This document shows, piece by piece, positions 10,716 to 21,447 of a stretch of 64,000 bases of DNA. Every line of letters begins with the position of its first letter. Position 1 is the first letter of the stretch. The position numbers and the translations under genes are program-made. The DNA is from Ga0077560 sp046330435. Lineage in GTDB: Bacteria > Actinomycetota > Thermoleophilia > Miltoncostaeales > Miltoncostaeaceae. A model generated the notes under the pieces. The model did not search any database and was not told the DNA's origin. It saw nothing but the letters and a program-made list of their open reading frames with translations. The stretch lies in NCBI GenBank assembly GCA_046330435.1, contig JAXLST010000006.1:372001-436000 (forward strand), in the 5' to 3' direction.

Positions 10716-11132
10716 CTACCTGTTTCTGATGACCGGCCGGACCACCGGCACGAGCGCCGTCTCGGTGCGCACCACGCGCACGAGCTCCGCCCGGGTGGAC
10801 CGCCGCATCTCCTGGATCTCGTCCCGGCGCGACTCCCGCTCCTGCGCCAGCTGGTCCTGGAGGGCCCGGACCCTGCGCTCCGCGCGCTCGCACCGCGCCT
10901 CCAGCTCGAGCACCCGCTCGATGCCGGCGAGGTTGAGCCCGGCCTCCGACAGCTCCTGGATGCGGCGCAGCAGGGCCACGTCCGCATCGGTGTACATGCG
11001 CGTGCGTCCCGCGGTGCGCACGGGCGTGATGAGCCCGCGGCGCTCGTAGACGCGCAGCGTCTGGGGGTGCATCCCCGCCAGCTCGGCGGCGATGCCGATG
11101 AGGTACATCCCGGTGGTGCGGCGGGTGCTCAT
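10716..11132 (-). CDS. hspR: HspR, MerR-family heat-shock repressor
   Basis: 138 aa. The N-terminal MerR winged helix is clear (LIGIAAELAGMHPQTLRVYERRGLITPVRTAGRTRMYTDADV), followed by a coiled coil from about residue 85. HspR binds HAIR inverted repeats and uses DnaK as co-repressor in actinobacteria. Its position between dnaJ and clpB, with a HAIR element at 15359-15379 ahead of dnaK, means it should repress its own operon. There is no Cys cluster, as expected for HspR rather than metal-sensing MerR proteins. Confidence 0.95.
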   Translation of the reverse strand: MSTRRTTGMYLIGIAAELAGMHPQTLRVYERRGLITPVRTAGRTRMYTDADVALLRRIQELSEAGLNLAGIERVLELEARCERAERRVRALQDQLAQERESRRDEIQEMRRSTRAELVRVVRTETALVPVVRPVIRNR

Positions 11133-11148
11133 CTGACCTCCTCGCGGG

Positions 11149-12246
11149 TCACTGGAAGAGCTTCTCCCGCGGGTTGGCGCGGTTGAGCTTCGCGAACCGC
11201 TCCAGGGCCTCGCGCTCGGGGTCGGTGAGGCGGTCGGGCACCTGCACCCGGAGCTTGGCGATGAGGTCGCCCTTGCCGCCGCCCTTGAGCTTGGGCGCGC
11301 CCTGGCCGGGCACGCGAAGGGTGCGGCCGTCCTGCGACCCGGCGGGGACGGTGATCTTCACGCGCCCCTCGACGGTCGGGATCTCCACCTGGGCGCCCAG
11401 GGCCGCCTCGGCGAACGTGACCGGCACCTCGACCACCAGGTCGTCGTTCTGCCGGGTGAACACCCGGCTGGCGGCGACCCGCGTAACCACGTACAGGTCG
11501 CCCGGCTTGGCGCCGCGCACGCCCGCCTGGCCCTTGCCGGCCATGCGGATCTTGGTGCCGTCCTTCACGCCGGCCGGGATCTTGACCGTGTACTTGCGGC
11601 GCGCGGCGATGCTGCCCGCGCCCTTGCAGGTGGGGCAGGGGTCGTCGATGACCGTGCCGTTGCCCTGGCAGCGCGGGCAGGGCTGCCCCAGCGAGAACCC
11701 GCCGAGGTCCTTGCCCACCACACCGCGGCCGCGGCACTCCGGGCACAGGCGCGGGCTGCTGCCCGCCTTCGCCCCGGAGCCGTTGCAGGTGGTGCACGTG
11801 TCGCGCGTGTCGACGGTCACCGGGACCTGCGCGCCGCGCATCGCCTGGTCGAAGTTCAGCGTGACGTCGACCTCCAGGTCGCCGCCGCGCCGGGCCTGCG
11901 ACCGGGGGTCGCCCCCGCCGCGCGCACCGCCGCCGCCGCGGAAGATCGAGCTGAAGATGTCCGCGAAGTCCCCGAACCCGCCGCCGAACCCGGCCCCGCC
12001 GCCACCGCCGTTGCCGAACCCGCCGCCGGCCCCGCCGAAGCGGCGCTGGGCGTCGTACTGGCGGCGCTTGCCGTCGTCCGACAGCACGTCGTGGGCGTGG
12101 GAGATCTCCTTGAAGCGCTCCTCCGCCTTGGCGTCACCCGGATTGGTGTCCGGGTGGTACTGCCGGGCGAGCTTCCGGTAGGCCTTCTTGATGTCGTCGG
12201 CGCTGGCGTCCTCGCGGACCCCGAGCACGGCGTACAGGTCGTTCAC
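11149..12246 (-). CDS. dnaJ: DnaJ co-chaperone (type I Hsp40)
   Basis: 365 aa. The J domain (1-70) contains the HPD motif (QYHPDTNPGD) that triggers DnaK ATPase. A Gly-rich linker follows (FGGAGGGFGNGGGGGAGFGG), then four CxxCxGxG zinc repeats (CTTCNGSG, CPECRGRG, CPRCQGNG, CPTCKGAG) and the C-terminal substrate-binding domains. The start is GTG with GAGG six bases upstream. It lies between grpE and hspR. Type I architecture is complete. Confidence 0.97.
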   Translation of the reverse strand: MNDLYAVLGVREDASADDIKKAYRKLARQYHPDTNPGDAKAEERFKEISHAHDVLSDDGKRRQYDAQRRFGGAGGGFGNGGGGGAGFGGGFGDFADIFSSIFRGGGGARGGGDPRSQARRGGDLEVDVTLNFDQAMRGAQVPVTVDTRDTCTTCNGSGAKAGSSPRLCPECRGRGVVGKDLGGFSLGQPCPRCQGNGTVIDDPCPTCKGAGSIAARRKYTVKIPAGVKDGTKIRMAGKGQAGVRGAKPGDLYVVTRVAASRVFTRQNDDLVVEVPVTFAEAALGAQVEIPTVEGRVKITVPAGSQDGRTLRVPGQGAPKLKGGGKGDLIAKLRVQVPDRLTDPEREALERFAKLNRANPREKLFQ

Positions 12247-12270
12247 ATGAACCTCGTCGGAGTGCCGGCG

Positions 12271-12876
12271 CTAGCCGGCCTGCTGATCCACCGGGGGCGC
12301 CGCGGCCACGACGACCTTCGCCGCCCTGACCAGGTCGTCACCGGCCCGGTAGCCCTTCTGCACCACCTCGATGACGGTGCCCTCCGGGTGCTCCGCCGAC
12401 GGCACGGAGGCGATCGCCTCGTGCACCGCCGGGTCGAACGGGGCGCCCACGCACTCGATCTCCGCGAGCCCGTGGCCGCCGAGGACCGCGGCCAGCTGGC
12501 CGCGGACCATCTCGACCCCCTCCGACAGCGCCGCGTCCTGCTGGGAGATCGCCCCCACCGCGCGCTCGAGGTTGTCGAGCACCGGCAGGACCGTCACCAC
12601 CACCTCGCGGGCGGCGGACGCGCGATGGTGCACGCGCTCCCGCTCCATGCGCTTCCGGAAGTTGTCGAAGTCCGCCTTCATCCGCTGCAGCGCGTCGAGG
12701 TAGCCGTCCCGCTCGCGGAGCACCTGCTGGTGCTCCTCGTGCGAGGGCAGCGGCTCGGCGGCGACCTCCACGTCGCCGTGGGCCGCCGCGGCATCCGCCC
12801 CGGGGTCGGGGGCGGGCTGGGTGCCCGCCCCGTCCACCGAGGGGTCCGCCGTCCGCTGGGGGTCGTCCGCGGCCAC
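12271..12876 (-). CDS. grpE: GrpE nucleotide exchange factor
   Basis: 201 aa from a GTG. An acidic disordered N-terminus (about 60 residues) leads into the long dimerising helix (LRERDGYLDALQRMKADFDNFRKRMERER) and a β-domain with AVHEAIASV and GTVIEVVQKGYRAGDDLVRAAKVVVA, the GrpE signature. It exchanges ADP for ATP on DnaK. It lies 3 bases after hsp20 and about 25 bases before dnaJ in the operon. Confidence 0.96.
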   Translation of the reverse strand: MAADDPQRTADPSVDGAGTQPAPDPGADAAAAHGDVEVAAEPLPSHEEHQQVLRERDGYLDALQRMKADFDNFRKRMERERVHHRASAAREVVVTVLPVLDNLERAVGAISQQDAALSEGVEMVRGQLAAVLGGHGLAEIECVGAPFDPAVHEAIASVPSAEHPEGTVIEVVQKGYRAGDDLVRAAKVVVAAAPPVDQQAG

Positions 12877-12879
12877 CGT

Positions 12880-13335
12880 TCAGGCCGTCGCGGAGGAGAC
12901 GGCGATCTTGCGCGGCCTGACCTCGTCGGCCTTCGGCACGCGCACCTCCAGCACGCCGTCCGTGAACGTCGCGGAGATCTCCTCGGCCTTCACGCCCTGC
13001 GGGAGGGTCATGGTGCGGGCGAAGGAGCCGTACGCGCGCTCCAGCCGGTACGCACGGCCGTCCTCCACCTTCTCCTCGAACCGGCGCTCGCCGCTGATGG
13101 TGAGCACGTTGTCGTCGAGCTCGACGTCAACGTCCTCCACCTTCAGGCCCGGCAGCTCCGCCTTCAGCACGATGGCCTCCGGCGTGTCGAACACGTCCAC
13201 CGGCGGCGACCAGGTCGCGTTGGCCGCGGCCTTCGCGACCGGCTGGTCGCCGATGGTCCGGGTGAACAGGCGGTTCATCTCGTCACGGAGGGTGGTCATC
13301 TCACGGAAGGGGTCCCAGCGCATCAGGGTGCTCAT
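12880..13335 (-). CDS. small heat-shock protein Hsp20 (α-crystallin family)
   Basis: 151 aa. The start at 13335 (MSTLMRWDPFREM) was chosen over the GTG at 13353 because that GTG lies inside the AGGAGG that serves the later ATG. The N-terminal WDPF motif is typical of class A Hsp20. The α-crystallin domain runs from PPVDVFDTPEAIVLKAELPGLK through ISGERR to GVLEVRVPKADEVRPRKI, ending with an IxV-like tail. It holds unfolded proteins for DnaK and ClpB. Its place between dnaK and grpE is unusual; most actinobacterial operons have dnaK followed directly by grpE. Confidence 0.95.
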   Translation of the reverse strand: MSTLMRWDPFREMTTLRDEMNRLFTRTIGDQPVAKAAANATWSPPVDVFDTPEAIVLKAELPGLKVEDVDVELDDNVLTISGERRFEEKVEDGRAYRLERAYGSFARTMTLPQGVKAEEISATFTDGVLEVRVPKADEVRPRKIAVSSATA

Positions 13336-13349
13336 CGTCGGTTGCCTCC

Positions 13350-15245
<1,896 letters not shown>

Positions 15246-15314
15246 GCGTTGTTCCGCCTCCTGGTCCGCCCGTCGGATACGGGTGGTGGACCGATGTTGA
15301 ATGCGACGCGACCC

Positions 15315-15342
15315 ATGGTAGATCTGCGTCGGGTCATGTCAA
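15315..15342 (-). promoter_or_regulatory. dnaK operon promoter (TTGACA, 16 bp, TACCAT)
   Basis: On the minus strand TTGACA (15342-15337) is separated by 16 bp from TACCAT (15320-15315). This is the best vegetative-type promoter in the window. The untranslated leader to the dnaK ATG would be about 63 nt. Confidence 0.75.
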
Positions 15343-15343
15343 G

Positions 15344-15358
15344 TTGGCTAACGGCCAA
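15344..15358. repeat. inverted repeat between dnaK -35 and HAIR
   Basis: TTGGC, five bases, GCCAA, extending with one mismatch to arms of eight. It sits directly between the HAIR element and the -35. It may be a degenerate second HspR site or the site of another regulator. Confidence 0.45.
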
Positions 15359-15379
15359 GTTGAGTGTGATCCACTCAAC
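15359..15379. promoter_or_regulatory. HAIR element (HspR operator)
   Basis: GTTGAGT-N7-ACTCAAC is a perfect inverted repeat that matches the actinobacterial HAIR consensus CTTGAGT-N7-ACTCAAG except for the outermost base pair. It lies 17 bp upstream of the dnaK -35. hspR is in the operon it would control. Confidence 0.88.
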
Positions 15380-15534
15380 CCTCGACAGGGTGGCGGACCG
15401 TCTTGAGCACCGGTCGCCGCCCGGGTCCCCGGGAACCGGCCCGGGCGGTCCGCCCCCGCCCGGGGTCCCGGATGCGTGTTACGCGGAGGGCCGCAGGTGG
15501 GCGATCCCGGACGACGAAGGCATCCCCGCCGGGT

Positions 15535-15540
15535 TACGAT
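15535..15540 (+). promoter_or_regulatory. -10-like TACGAT for glgC
   Basis: TACGAT lies 29 bases before the glgC ATG, with GAGGAG in between as ribosome binding site. The rest of 15246-15534 holds the dnaK promoter and HAIR and no gene. Confidence 0.4.
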
Positions 15541-15569
15541 CGCGCCGGATCAACTGAGGAGCGGTACGG

Positions 15570-16868
15570 ATGGCCGTCTGGAAGCCGAAGCGCAAGGGCG
15601 TCGTCGTGGTGATCCTGGCCGGTGGCCAGGGTGAGCGGCTCAGCATCCTGAGCGCCCATCGAGCGAAGCCGGCGGTGCCGTTCGCGGGCAAGTACCGCAT
15701 CATCGACTTCGCGCTCTCGAACTGCGTGAACTCGGAGCTCTACGACCTCCTGGTCCTCACCCAGTACCGGCCGGTGTCGCTGCACGACCACATCGGGACC
15801 GGCAAGCCGTGGGACCTCGACCGCTCCCAGAGCATCGGGGTGCGGCTCATCTCCCCGTACCTCGGCCGCCGCGGCGCGGGCTGGTACCGCGGCACCGCCG
15901 ACGCGGTGTACCAGAACATCCAGGAGCTCCAGGAGCTGAACTCCGAGCACGTGATGATCCTGGGCGGCGACCACATCTACTCGATGAACTACCGGGAGAT
16001 GATCGACCAGCACATCAAGCGGAACGCGGACTGCACCATCGCGCTCCAGCGGGTGCCGATCGAGGAGGCCCACCGCTTCGGCCTGGCGAAGACCGACAAG
16101 ACGGGCCGCATCACCGAGTGGCTGGAGAAGCCGAAGAAGCCGGAGACCGACCTGGCCTCCCTGGGCTTCTACATCTTCCGCACCGACACGCTCATCAGCC
16201 GGCTCATGGAGGACGCCGAGACCGAGGGGTCCAAGAAGGACTTCGGCGGTGACGTGGTGCCGCGCATGATCGCCGACGGCGACCGGGTGTTCGCCCACCG
16301 GTTCGACGGGTACTGGCGCGACGTGGGCACGATCCAGAGCTACTTCGACTGCAACATGGAGCTCCTGGAGCCCGAGCCCGAGATGGACCTGTCGGACCGC
16401 GGATGGCTCATCCACACCAAGTCCGAGGAGCGCCCGCCCGGCTACGTGGGTTCCCAGGCGGTGGTCCGCAAGTCGCTCGTCTCGCACGGCTGCCGCATCG
16501 AGGGCGTCGTCGAGCGGTCGGTGCTGTCCCCCGGGGTCATCGTGAAGCCCGGCGCCGTGGTTCGCGACTCCATCGTGATGTTCGACTCGGTCATCGAGTC
16601 CGGCGCGGTGCTGGACCACGTGATCGTCGACAAGGAGGCCATCATCGGCCGCGACGCCCAGATCGGGATGGGCGACGACATGACGACGCCCAACGAGCTG
16701 GAGCCGGGGCGCCTGAACACCGGGATCACCCTGGTGGGCAAGCGCGCCGTGGTGCCGGCGGGGGCGCACGTGGGGCGCAACTGCCGCATCGACCCGGACG
16801 TCCAGGAGAAGGACTTCCCCAAGCGTGGCCGGGTGCCCACCGGCGGGACCGTGCAGGCGACCGGATGA
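15570..16868 (+). CDS. glgC: glucose-1-phosphate adenylyltransferase (ADP-glucose pyrophosphorylase)
   Basis: 432 aa. It makes ADP-glucose from glucose 1-phosphate and ATP, the committed step of glycogen synthesis. The N-terminal nucleotidyltransferase has VVILAGGQGERLSILSAHRAKPAVPFAGKYR, TADAVYQN, ILGGDHIYSM, FGLAKTD and WRDVGTIQSYF. The C-terminal 130 residues form a left-handed β-helix with hexapeptide repeats (GVIVKPGAVVRDSIV) and end in an Asn/Arg region typical of bacterial GlgC. The stop overlaps the glgA start, so the two synthetic enzymes are coupled. Confidence 0.97.
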   Translation: MAVWKPKRKGVVVVILAGGQGERLSILSAHRAKPAVPFAGKYRIIDFALSNCVNSELYDLLVLTQYRPVSLHDHIGTGKPWDLDRSQSIGVRLISPYLGRRGAGWYRGTADAVYQNIQELQELNSEHVMILGGDHIYSMNYREMIDQHIKRNADCTIALQRVPIEEAHRFGLAKTDKTGRITEWLEKPKKPETDLASLGFYIFRTDTLISRLMEDAETEGSKKDFGGDVVPRMIADGDRVFAHRFDGYWRDVGTIQSYFDCNMELLEPEPEMDLSDRGWLIHTKSEERPPGYVGSQAVVRKSLVSHGCRIEGVVERSVLSPGVIVKPGAVVRDSIVMFDSVIESGAVLDHVIVDKEAIIGRDAQIGMGDDMTTPNELEPGRLNTGITLVGKRAVVPAGAHVGRNCRIDPDVQEKDFPKRGRVPTGGTVQATG

Positions 16869-18265
16869 GGATCATGGTGGTCGCCGCCGAGGCGTCCCCG
16901 TACGCCAAGGTCGGCGGGCTGGGCGACGTCGCGGGCGCCCTTCCGGTGGCCCTCGCCGAGCTGGGCCACGAGATCCGGCTGGTGATGCCGCGGGGCCAGG
17001 GCGTGATGCCCAACCAGGGCGCCCGCGTGGCGTGGCGGGACCGCGTGCGCTGGGGCACCGGCGACGTGGACGTGTGCCTGCTCGCGGAGCCCTTCCCCCA
17101 CCACCCCAAGGTCCAGACGCGGCTGGTGGACGCCGCGCCGCTCACCTCGTCGCCCCTCTACGGCGGCCCGGACGAGGCGGACCGCTACATGCTGCTCGCC
17201 GACGCGGCGCTGGCCGACCTGCACCACGATCGGTGGATCCCGGACGTCGTGCACGCGCAGGACTGGCACGCGTCCCCGGTGATCCTGCGCCTCGCCCAGC
17301 TGCGCGACACCGACCCGGTGTACGCCCACGTGCGCACCGTGCTCACCATCCACAACATGGCCTACCAGGGCACCCGTGAGGCCGGTTTCGCGCCGTGGCA
17401 CGGGCTCCCGTCGGTGCCCGCCCCGGGTGATCCCGACATGTTCTCGGTGAACCTGCTGGGCCGGGCCCTGGCGGCCGCCGACCGGGTCACGGCCGTGAGC
17501 CCCACGTTCGCGTGGGAGATCACCACCCCCGAGGGCGGCTTCGGCCTGGACGGGGTGCTGCGGGACCGCGGCGACACCGTCGCCGGCATCGTGAACGGCA
17601 TCGACGTGGACGCGTTCGACCCGGCCGCCGACTCGCGGATCCCGGCGACGTTCACGGCGAAGACCCTCGACGCCCGCTCGGCGAACCGTGCGGCGCTGGC
17701 GGCCGAGATGGGCCTGAGCGTCGCCGACGACACGCCGGTCGTCGGCGTGGTGTCGCGGCTGGTGGAGCAGAAGGGCCTGGACCTGCTGCTGGAGGCCGCG
17801 CCGGCGATGCTCGACGACGGCGCGCGGATCGCGCTGCTGGGGTCCGGCGAGGCGTGGCTGGAGGACGCCTTCGCGGACCTCGCGGCGGCGAACCCCGGCA
17901 TGGTGGGCGCGCGCATCGGCTTCGACGCGGCGCTCGCGCAGCGCATCTACGCGGGCTGCGACGCGTTCGCGATGCCGAGCCGGTTCGAGCCGTGCGGCCT
18001 GGGGCAGCTCATCGCGATGCGGTACGGGGCGGTGCCGCTGGTGCGGCGCACGGGCGGCCTGGCCGACACGGTGACCGCCGAGAACGGCTTCCTGTTCGAC
18101 GACCCCACCCCGGCCGCCCTGGCCGCCGCCTTCGAGGAGCTGGCCACCGCGTTCCGCGCCCCGGAGCGCTGGCGCGCGATCCAGCTGGCCGGCATGGGCC
18201 GGGACAGCTCGTGGGACGCCTCGGCCCGCGCCTACTCGGAGCTGTTCGCCGAACTGGCCGGCTGA
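16865..18265 (+). CDS. glgA: glycogen synthase (ADP-glucose type, GT5)
   Basis: 466 aa. It transfers glucose from ADP-glucose to the non-reducing end of α-1,4-glucan. The N-terminal ADP-glucose motif is MVVAAEASPYAKVGGLGDVAGALP. Further motifs are VVHAQDWHAS, LTIHNMAYQG, VNGIDVDAFDPAAD, VVSRLVEQKGLDLLLEA, and the C-terminal catalytic region SRFEPCGLGQLIAMRYGAVPLVRRTGGLADTV. All expected GT5 features are present. It starts in a 4-base overlap with glgC and ends in an overlap with the next kinase-like gene. Confidence 0.97.
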   Translation: MRIMVVAAEASPYAKVGGLGDVAGALPVALAELGHEIRLVMPRGQGVMPNQGARVAWRDRVRWGTGDVDVCLLAEPFPHHPKVQTRLVDAAPLTSSPLYGGPDEADRYMLLADAALADLHHDRWIPDVVHAQDWHASPVILRLAQLRDTDPVYAHVRTVLTIHNMAYQGTREAGFAPWHGLPSVPAPGDPDMFSVNLLGRALAAADRVTAVSPTFAWEITTPEGGFGLDGVLRDRGDTVAGIVNGIDVDAFDPAADSRIPATFTAKTLDARSANRAALAAEMGLSVADDTPVVGVVSRLVEQKGLDLLLEAAPAMLDDGARIALLGSGEAWLEDAFADLAAANPGMVGARIGFDAALAQRIYAGCDAFAMPSRFEPCGLGQLIAMRYGAVPLVRRTGGLADTVTAENGFLFDDPTPAALAAAFEELATAFRAPERWRAIQLAGMGRDSSWDASARAYSELFAELAG

Positions 18266-18756
18266 TGCGGGTGCTGCTGGTCACCGGCGCCCCCGGGTCC
18301 GGGAAGACCACGGTGCTGATGACCATCGGCGACATCCTGGAGGCCGGCGACCGCCCGTACGCGCTGGTGGACCTCGACTGGCTGGCGTGGGTGCGCCCGG
18401 ATCCGGCGCGCGCGACGGTGCGCGAGGTGCTCACCTGGAACCTGGCGTCCGTGCTGGCGAGCTACCGGGACGCCGGCATCCGGGACATCGTCGCGTCGCG
18501 GTTCCTGCCCGACCCGTCGCACCTGGAGGCCGTCGAGGCGGCGCTGCCGCCCGGCGCGTCGCTCACCGTGGTGCGGCTCGAGGTGCCGCACGGCGAGCTG
18601 GAGCGGCGCCTCGCGGGCCGCGACACACCCGAGGACCGCGCCGGGCACCTGGCGATGGCGCGGGACGAGGTGCCCGTGGCCGACGCCGTGACCGTGGACG
18701 GGGACGCACCGCCCATCGAGGTCGCCGCCCGGGTCCTCCACGCCGCGGGGTGGTGA
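18265..18756 (+). CDS. P-loop nucleotide-binding protein, kinase-like, coupled to glgA
   Basis: 163 aa. The Walker A motif GAPGSGKTT is at residues 8-16, followed by YALVDLDWLAW (a possible substrate or lid Asp), then DIVASRFLPD and a Walker-B-like VVRLEVP. Size and layout match small adenylate-kinase-like or shikimate-kinase-like P-loop proteins of actinobacteria. The start overlaps the glgA stop by one base (TGATG). Its repeated closeness to glycogen genes would suggest a role in sugar phosphate metabolism, but no substrate can be named. Confidence 0.7.
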   Translation: MRVLLVTGAPGSGKTTVLMTIGDILEAGDRPYALVDLDWLAWVRPDPARATVREVLTWNLASVLASYRDAGIRDIVASRFLPDPSHLEAVEAALPPGASLTVVRLEVPHGELERRLAGRDTPEDRAGHLAMARDEVPVADAVTVDGDAPPIEVAARVLHAAGW

Positions 18757-18768
18757 GCGCGGGCCGGC

Positions 18769-21330
18769 TCAGGCCTGGCGGGCGAGCACGTACAGCGGCG
18801 ACGCGGAGACCGCGCACCGGTCCACCCGGCGGACGCCCTTCGGGCACGCCACCAGGTACTGCCGCCGCGCCCGGGGCGCCAGCCCCCTGGGAGCGGTGAG
18901 GCGGACCGTCACGGCGCGGCGCGTCCCCGCCGCCCCGAGGGTGCGGGTGCCGAGCGTCCGCGCACCCGCGAACGGGCGGTTCGGGTTCGGCGCCAGCAGG
19001 AAGGTGACCGCCTGGCGGCGCGCCCCGCCCCCGAGCAGGTTCGCGCGGACCGAGAACCCGGCGCCCGGCCGGACCCGGGCGGAGACGGCGGAGCTCGCGA
19101 TGGCCACGTCGACGGGGTAGGTCGCCCCGGCGGTCCGCTCCAGCTGCACGACGATGGGGTCCTCGAGCGTGAGGCAGTTGTTGGTGTTGCTGATCTCCGA
19201 CACCGCCTCGCGGTCGTCGGCGCATCCGATGAGGCGATAGGTCCCCGCGGGGACCTGGACCTCGGCGGCGGTGAGGAGCCCCTGGGACACGCCGGGGCCC
19301 GAGGCCGGGATCGCCGCCTGCGAGCCGGTCAGCCGGACGTCGTCGTCGGAGATCGCGGCGTCGCGCGACAGGTAGAAGCGGGTGGTGCTCTCCCCGGCCG
19401 TGCCCGACCCGATGTTCCGCGTCGTGTGGGCGATGAACAGGTCGTCGCCGCGGTTCAGCGTGAGCGGCAGCGCCCCGATGTCGACGACCGTGAGGTCCGC
19501 GCAGCCGCGGCTCTCACGTCCGAACCAGGCGAAGCGGGGCTCCGCGTCGGAGTCGTCGGTCCCGCCCTGCATCGTGAAGGTCGCGACGCCGAAGGTGCCG
19601 GTGCAGTCCCCGTAGGGCCGCACCGTCTGGTAGTCGCCCCAGGTGCCGTCCCCGTCGTCGTCGGGGTTCGCGCCGCTGTCCGACGACATGACGAGGTGGT
19701 TGGTGATGGCCCAGTCGTCGTCGGCGCCGACCCCGTCCACCAGGGCGACCCGCGACTGGGTGAAGTCGCCGCCGCCGGCCGTCCAGGTCGCGAGGGCGAT
19801 GTCCTCATCGGCGTTCACGGTGACCGCCGGGTACATCACGGCGTGATCGGGGTTCCACAGATCCGGCTCCTCGACGCGGTCGAGGGTCCCGGTCTCGAAC
19901 ACCGCGCCGCGGACGTGCGGGAACGGGTAGTCGGCGTCCTGCTTGACGTTCCAGAACCACCCGACCCGGTTGCCGGCGCGGTAGCCGGTGAGGATGCGGT
20001 CGCGCATGCGGTCACAGGGGTCGGCACCGCTCGGCCCCGCGCAGTTCCCCGTCCCGCGCTCGGTGAGCGCGTACTTGGAGATCTCCCGCTTGAAGATCTG
20101 GACCTCGGTCTCCTGGTCGCCGACGCTGGTGATGTTGATCTGGCTGTTGTCGTTGCACTGGTTCTCGTTGCGGTCGGCGTCGCTGTCGTCCTTGCAGTGG
20201 GAGGCCCAGTACATGCGGGTGCGGGTCGGGTCCTGCTGCACCAGCGTCGGGTTGAAGCCGGCGGCGTCGCCCGTCCACGCGGTCACCGAGTAGGACGACC
20301 GGGTGCTTGCCCGGCCCGTGCCGGCGCAGCGCTCGTCGTCGGCGAGCTGGTCGATCGGTATCCGGAACACGAGCCCGTCCACGAGCCCGCCGCTCGCCCG
20401 CTCCACCTTGGAGGAGATGTACAGGTACTTCTTCGTGGCCGACATGTTGTTGAAGTCGAACCACGTGGCGAGCGGGAAGCTGCCGAAGTCGTCCGGCTCG
20501 AAGTCGATGACGCAGAAGTCCTCCTGGCTGAGGAGATCCTCCCGGTTGTCGTAGACGATGAGCCGCAGCAGGCCCTGCCCGGTGGTGTCGTCCTTGTAGT
20601 ACTGCTGGAGCCACAGGACGAGCGACGAGCCGCCGCGGTCGATCGAGAAGGCGATCTGGTCGCAGCAGAACCCGCCCTTGTTGTCCCAGCCGTCCGCCGG
20701 GTCGAAGGCCCCGTCCGGGTCCACGTACTTCCACGTGATCCCGTTGTCCGGCGAGACCGCCGCGTACCGGTTGCCCGTGAACAGGATGGCGTTCCGGTCG
20801 TTCGCCCAGCTCGGCTCCTGCGTGCCCAGCGTCGGCAGCGTCTTGTCGGGGTCCGACACCGCCTCGTTCCGCCAGATCGTGAAGTCGTTGGCGGACTGAG
20901 CGCGGGCGGAGGCGCCCGTGGTCACCGCGCGGCGGGACAGCGCCGAGCGGCTCCGGATGATCCTCGGGTGCGCGGGGTTCGCGCGGGTGAGGCGCCGCCG
21001 TCCGTCCAGCCGCTGCCCCACGCCGGTGTTGAGCGCCGGTGCCGGCCTGAGCACGGTCGCCGGGACGGGCGGGAACGGGTCGGGGGGCTCGGGGTTGACC
21101 TCGCCGAACCTGGGGTCCGGCGGTCCGGCCCGGCGGGGCGTGTCGTACACGCGCCCGTAGCCGAGGCGCCCGCGGAGGGTCACGGTCACCCCCTGCGCGA
21201 CGCGGGTGGGCTGCACGCCCGGCCCCTGCGCCACACCGCGGTCCGCGCCCAGTACCATGACGGCCGCCGCGGCCGCGATCAGGGCCGCGAGGGCGACGGC
21301 GAGCTGAGCGGGACGGAGGCGCAGCACCAT
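18769..21330 (-). CDS. large secreted protein with CARDB domain
   Basis: 853 aa. An N-terminal signal or anchor helix (LAVALAALIAAAAAVMVLG, residues 9-28) is followed by a Pro-rich, poorly ordered region to about 150. Residues 150-610 look like a β-propeller or sialidase-like fold (NAILFTGNRYAAVSPDNGITWKYVD, FCCDQIAFSIDRGG, MYPAVTVNADEDIALATW). Residues 620-735 form a CARDB domain (ADLTVVDIGALPLTLNRGDDLFIAHTTRNIGSG, GTYRLIGCADDREAVSEISNTNNC). A final β-rich region contains two Cys. This is probably a surface or secreted adhesin-like protein. No catalytic residues are obvious. It interrupts the glycogen cluster and is convergent with the P-loop gene. Confidence 0.7.
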   Translation of the reverse strand: MVLRLRPAQLAVALAALIAAAAAVMVLGADRGVAQGPGVQPTRVAQGVTVTLRGRLGYGRVYDTPRRAGPPDPRFGEVNPEPPDPFPPVPATVLRPAPALNTGVGQRLDGRRRLTRANPAHPRIIRSRSALSRRAVTTGASARAQSANDFTIWRNEAVSDPDKTLPTLGTQEPSWANDRNAILFTGNRYAAVSPDNGITWKYVDPDGAFDPADGWDNKGGFCCDQIAFSIDRGGSSLVLWLQQYYKDDTTGQGLLRLIVYDNREDLLSQEDFCVIDFEPDDFGSFPLATWFDFNNMSATKKYLYISSKVERASGGLVDGLVFRIPIDQLADDERCAGTGRASTRSSYSVTAWTGDAAGFNPTLVQQDPTRTRMYWASHCKDDSDADRNENQCNDNSQINITSVGDQETEVQIFKREISKYALTERGTGNCAGPSGADPCDRMRDRILTGYRAGNRVGWFWNVKQDADYPFPHVRGAVFETGTLDRVEEPDLWNPDHAVMYPAVTVNADEDIALATWTAGGGDFTQSRVALVDGVGADDDWAITNHLVMSSDSGANPDDDGDGTWGDYQTVRPYGDCTGTFGVATFTMQGGTDDSDAEPRFAWFGRESRGCADLTVVDIGALPLTLNRGDDLFIAHTTRNIGSGTAGESTTRFYLSRDAAISDDDVRLTGSQAAIPASGPGVSQGLLTAAEVQVPAGTYRLIGCADDREAVSEISNTNNCLTLEDPIVVQLERTAGATYPVDVAIASSAVSARVRPGAGFSVRANLLGGGARRQAVTFLLAPNPNRPFAGARTLGTRTLGAAGTRRAVTVRLTAPRGLAPRARRQYLVACPKGVRRVDRCAVSASPLYVLARQA

Positions 21331-21447
21331 GTCCCGGAGCGTAAGTCGGTCCAGAATTCGGCGTCAACCACCCGCCCGTGTCCCGGATCCGCAGGGGTCC
21401 CGCGGATTTCGCGCCGCTCCGGGCACCGGGCCTCCGGCCGGCACGAG

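Noticed and set aside
11930..12030. Simple-sequence repeat in dnaJ
   Set aside because: It is the normal Gly-rich linker after the J domain.
19426..21447. A long in-frame upstream extension of the TSUP gene
   Set aside because: It runs antisense through the CARDB protein gene and gives low-complexity sequence; the permease starts at GTG 21448.
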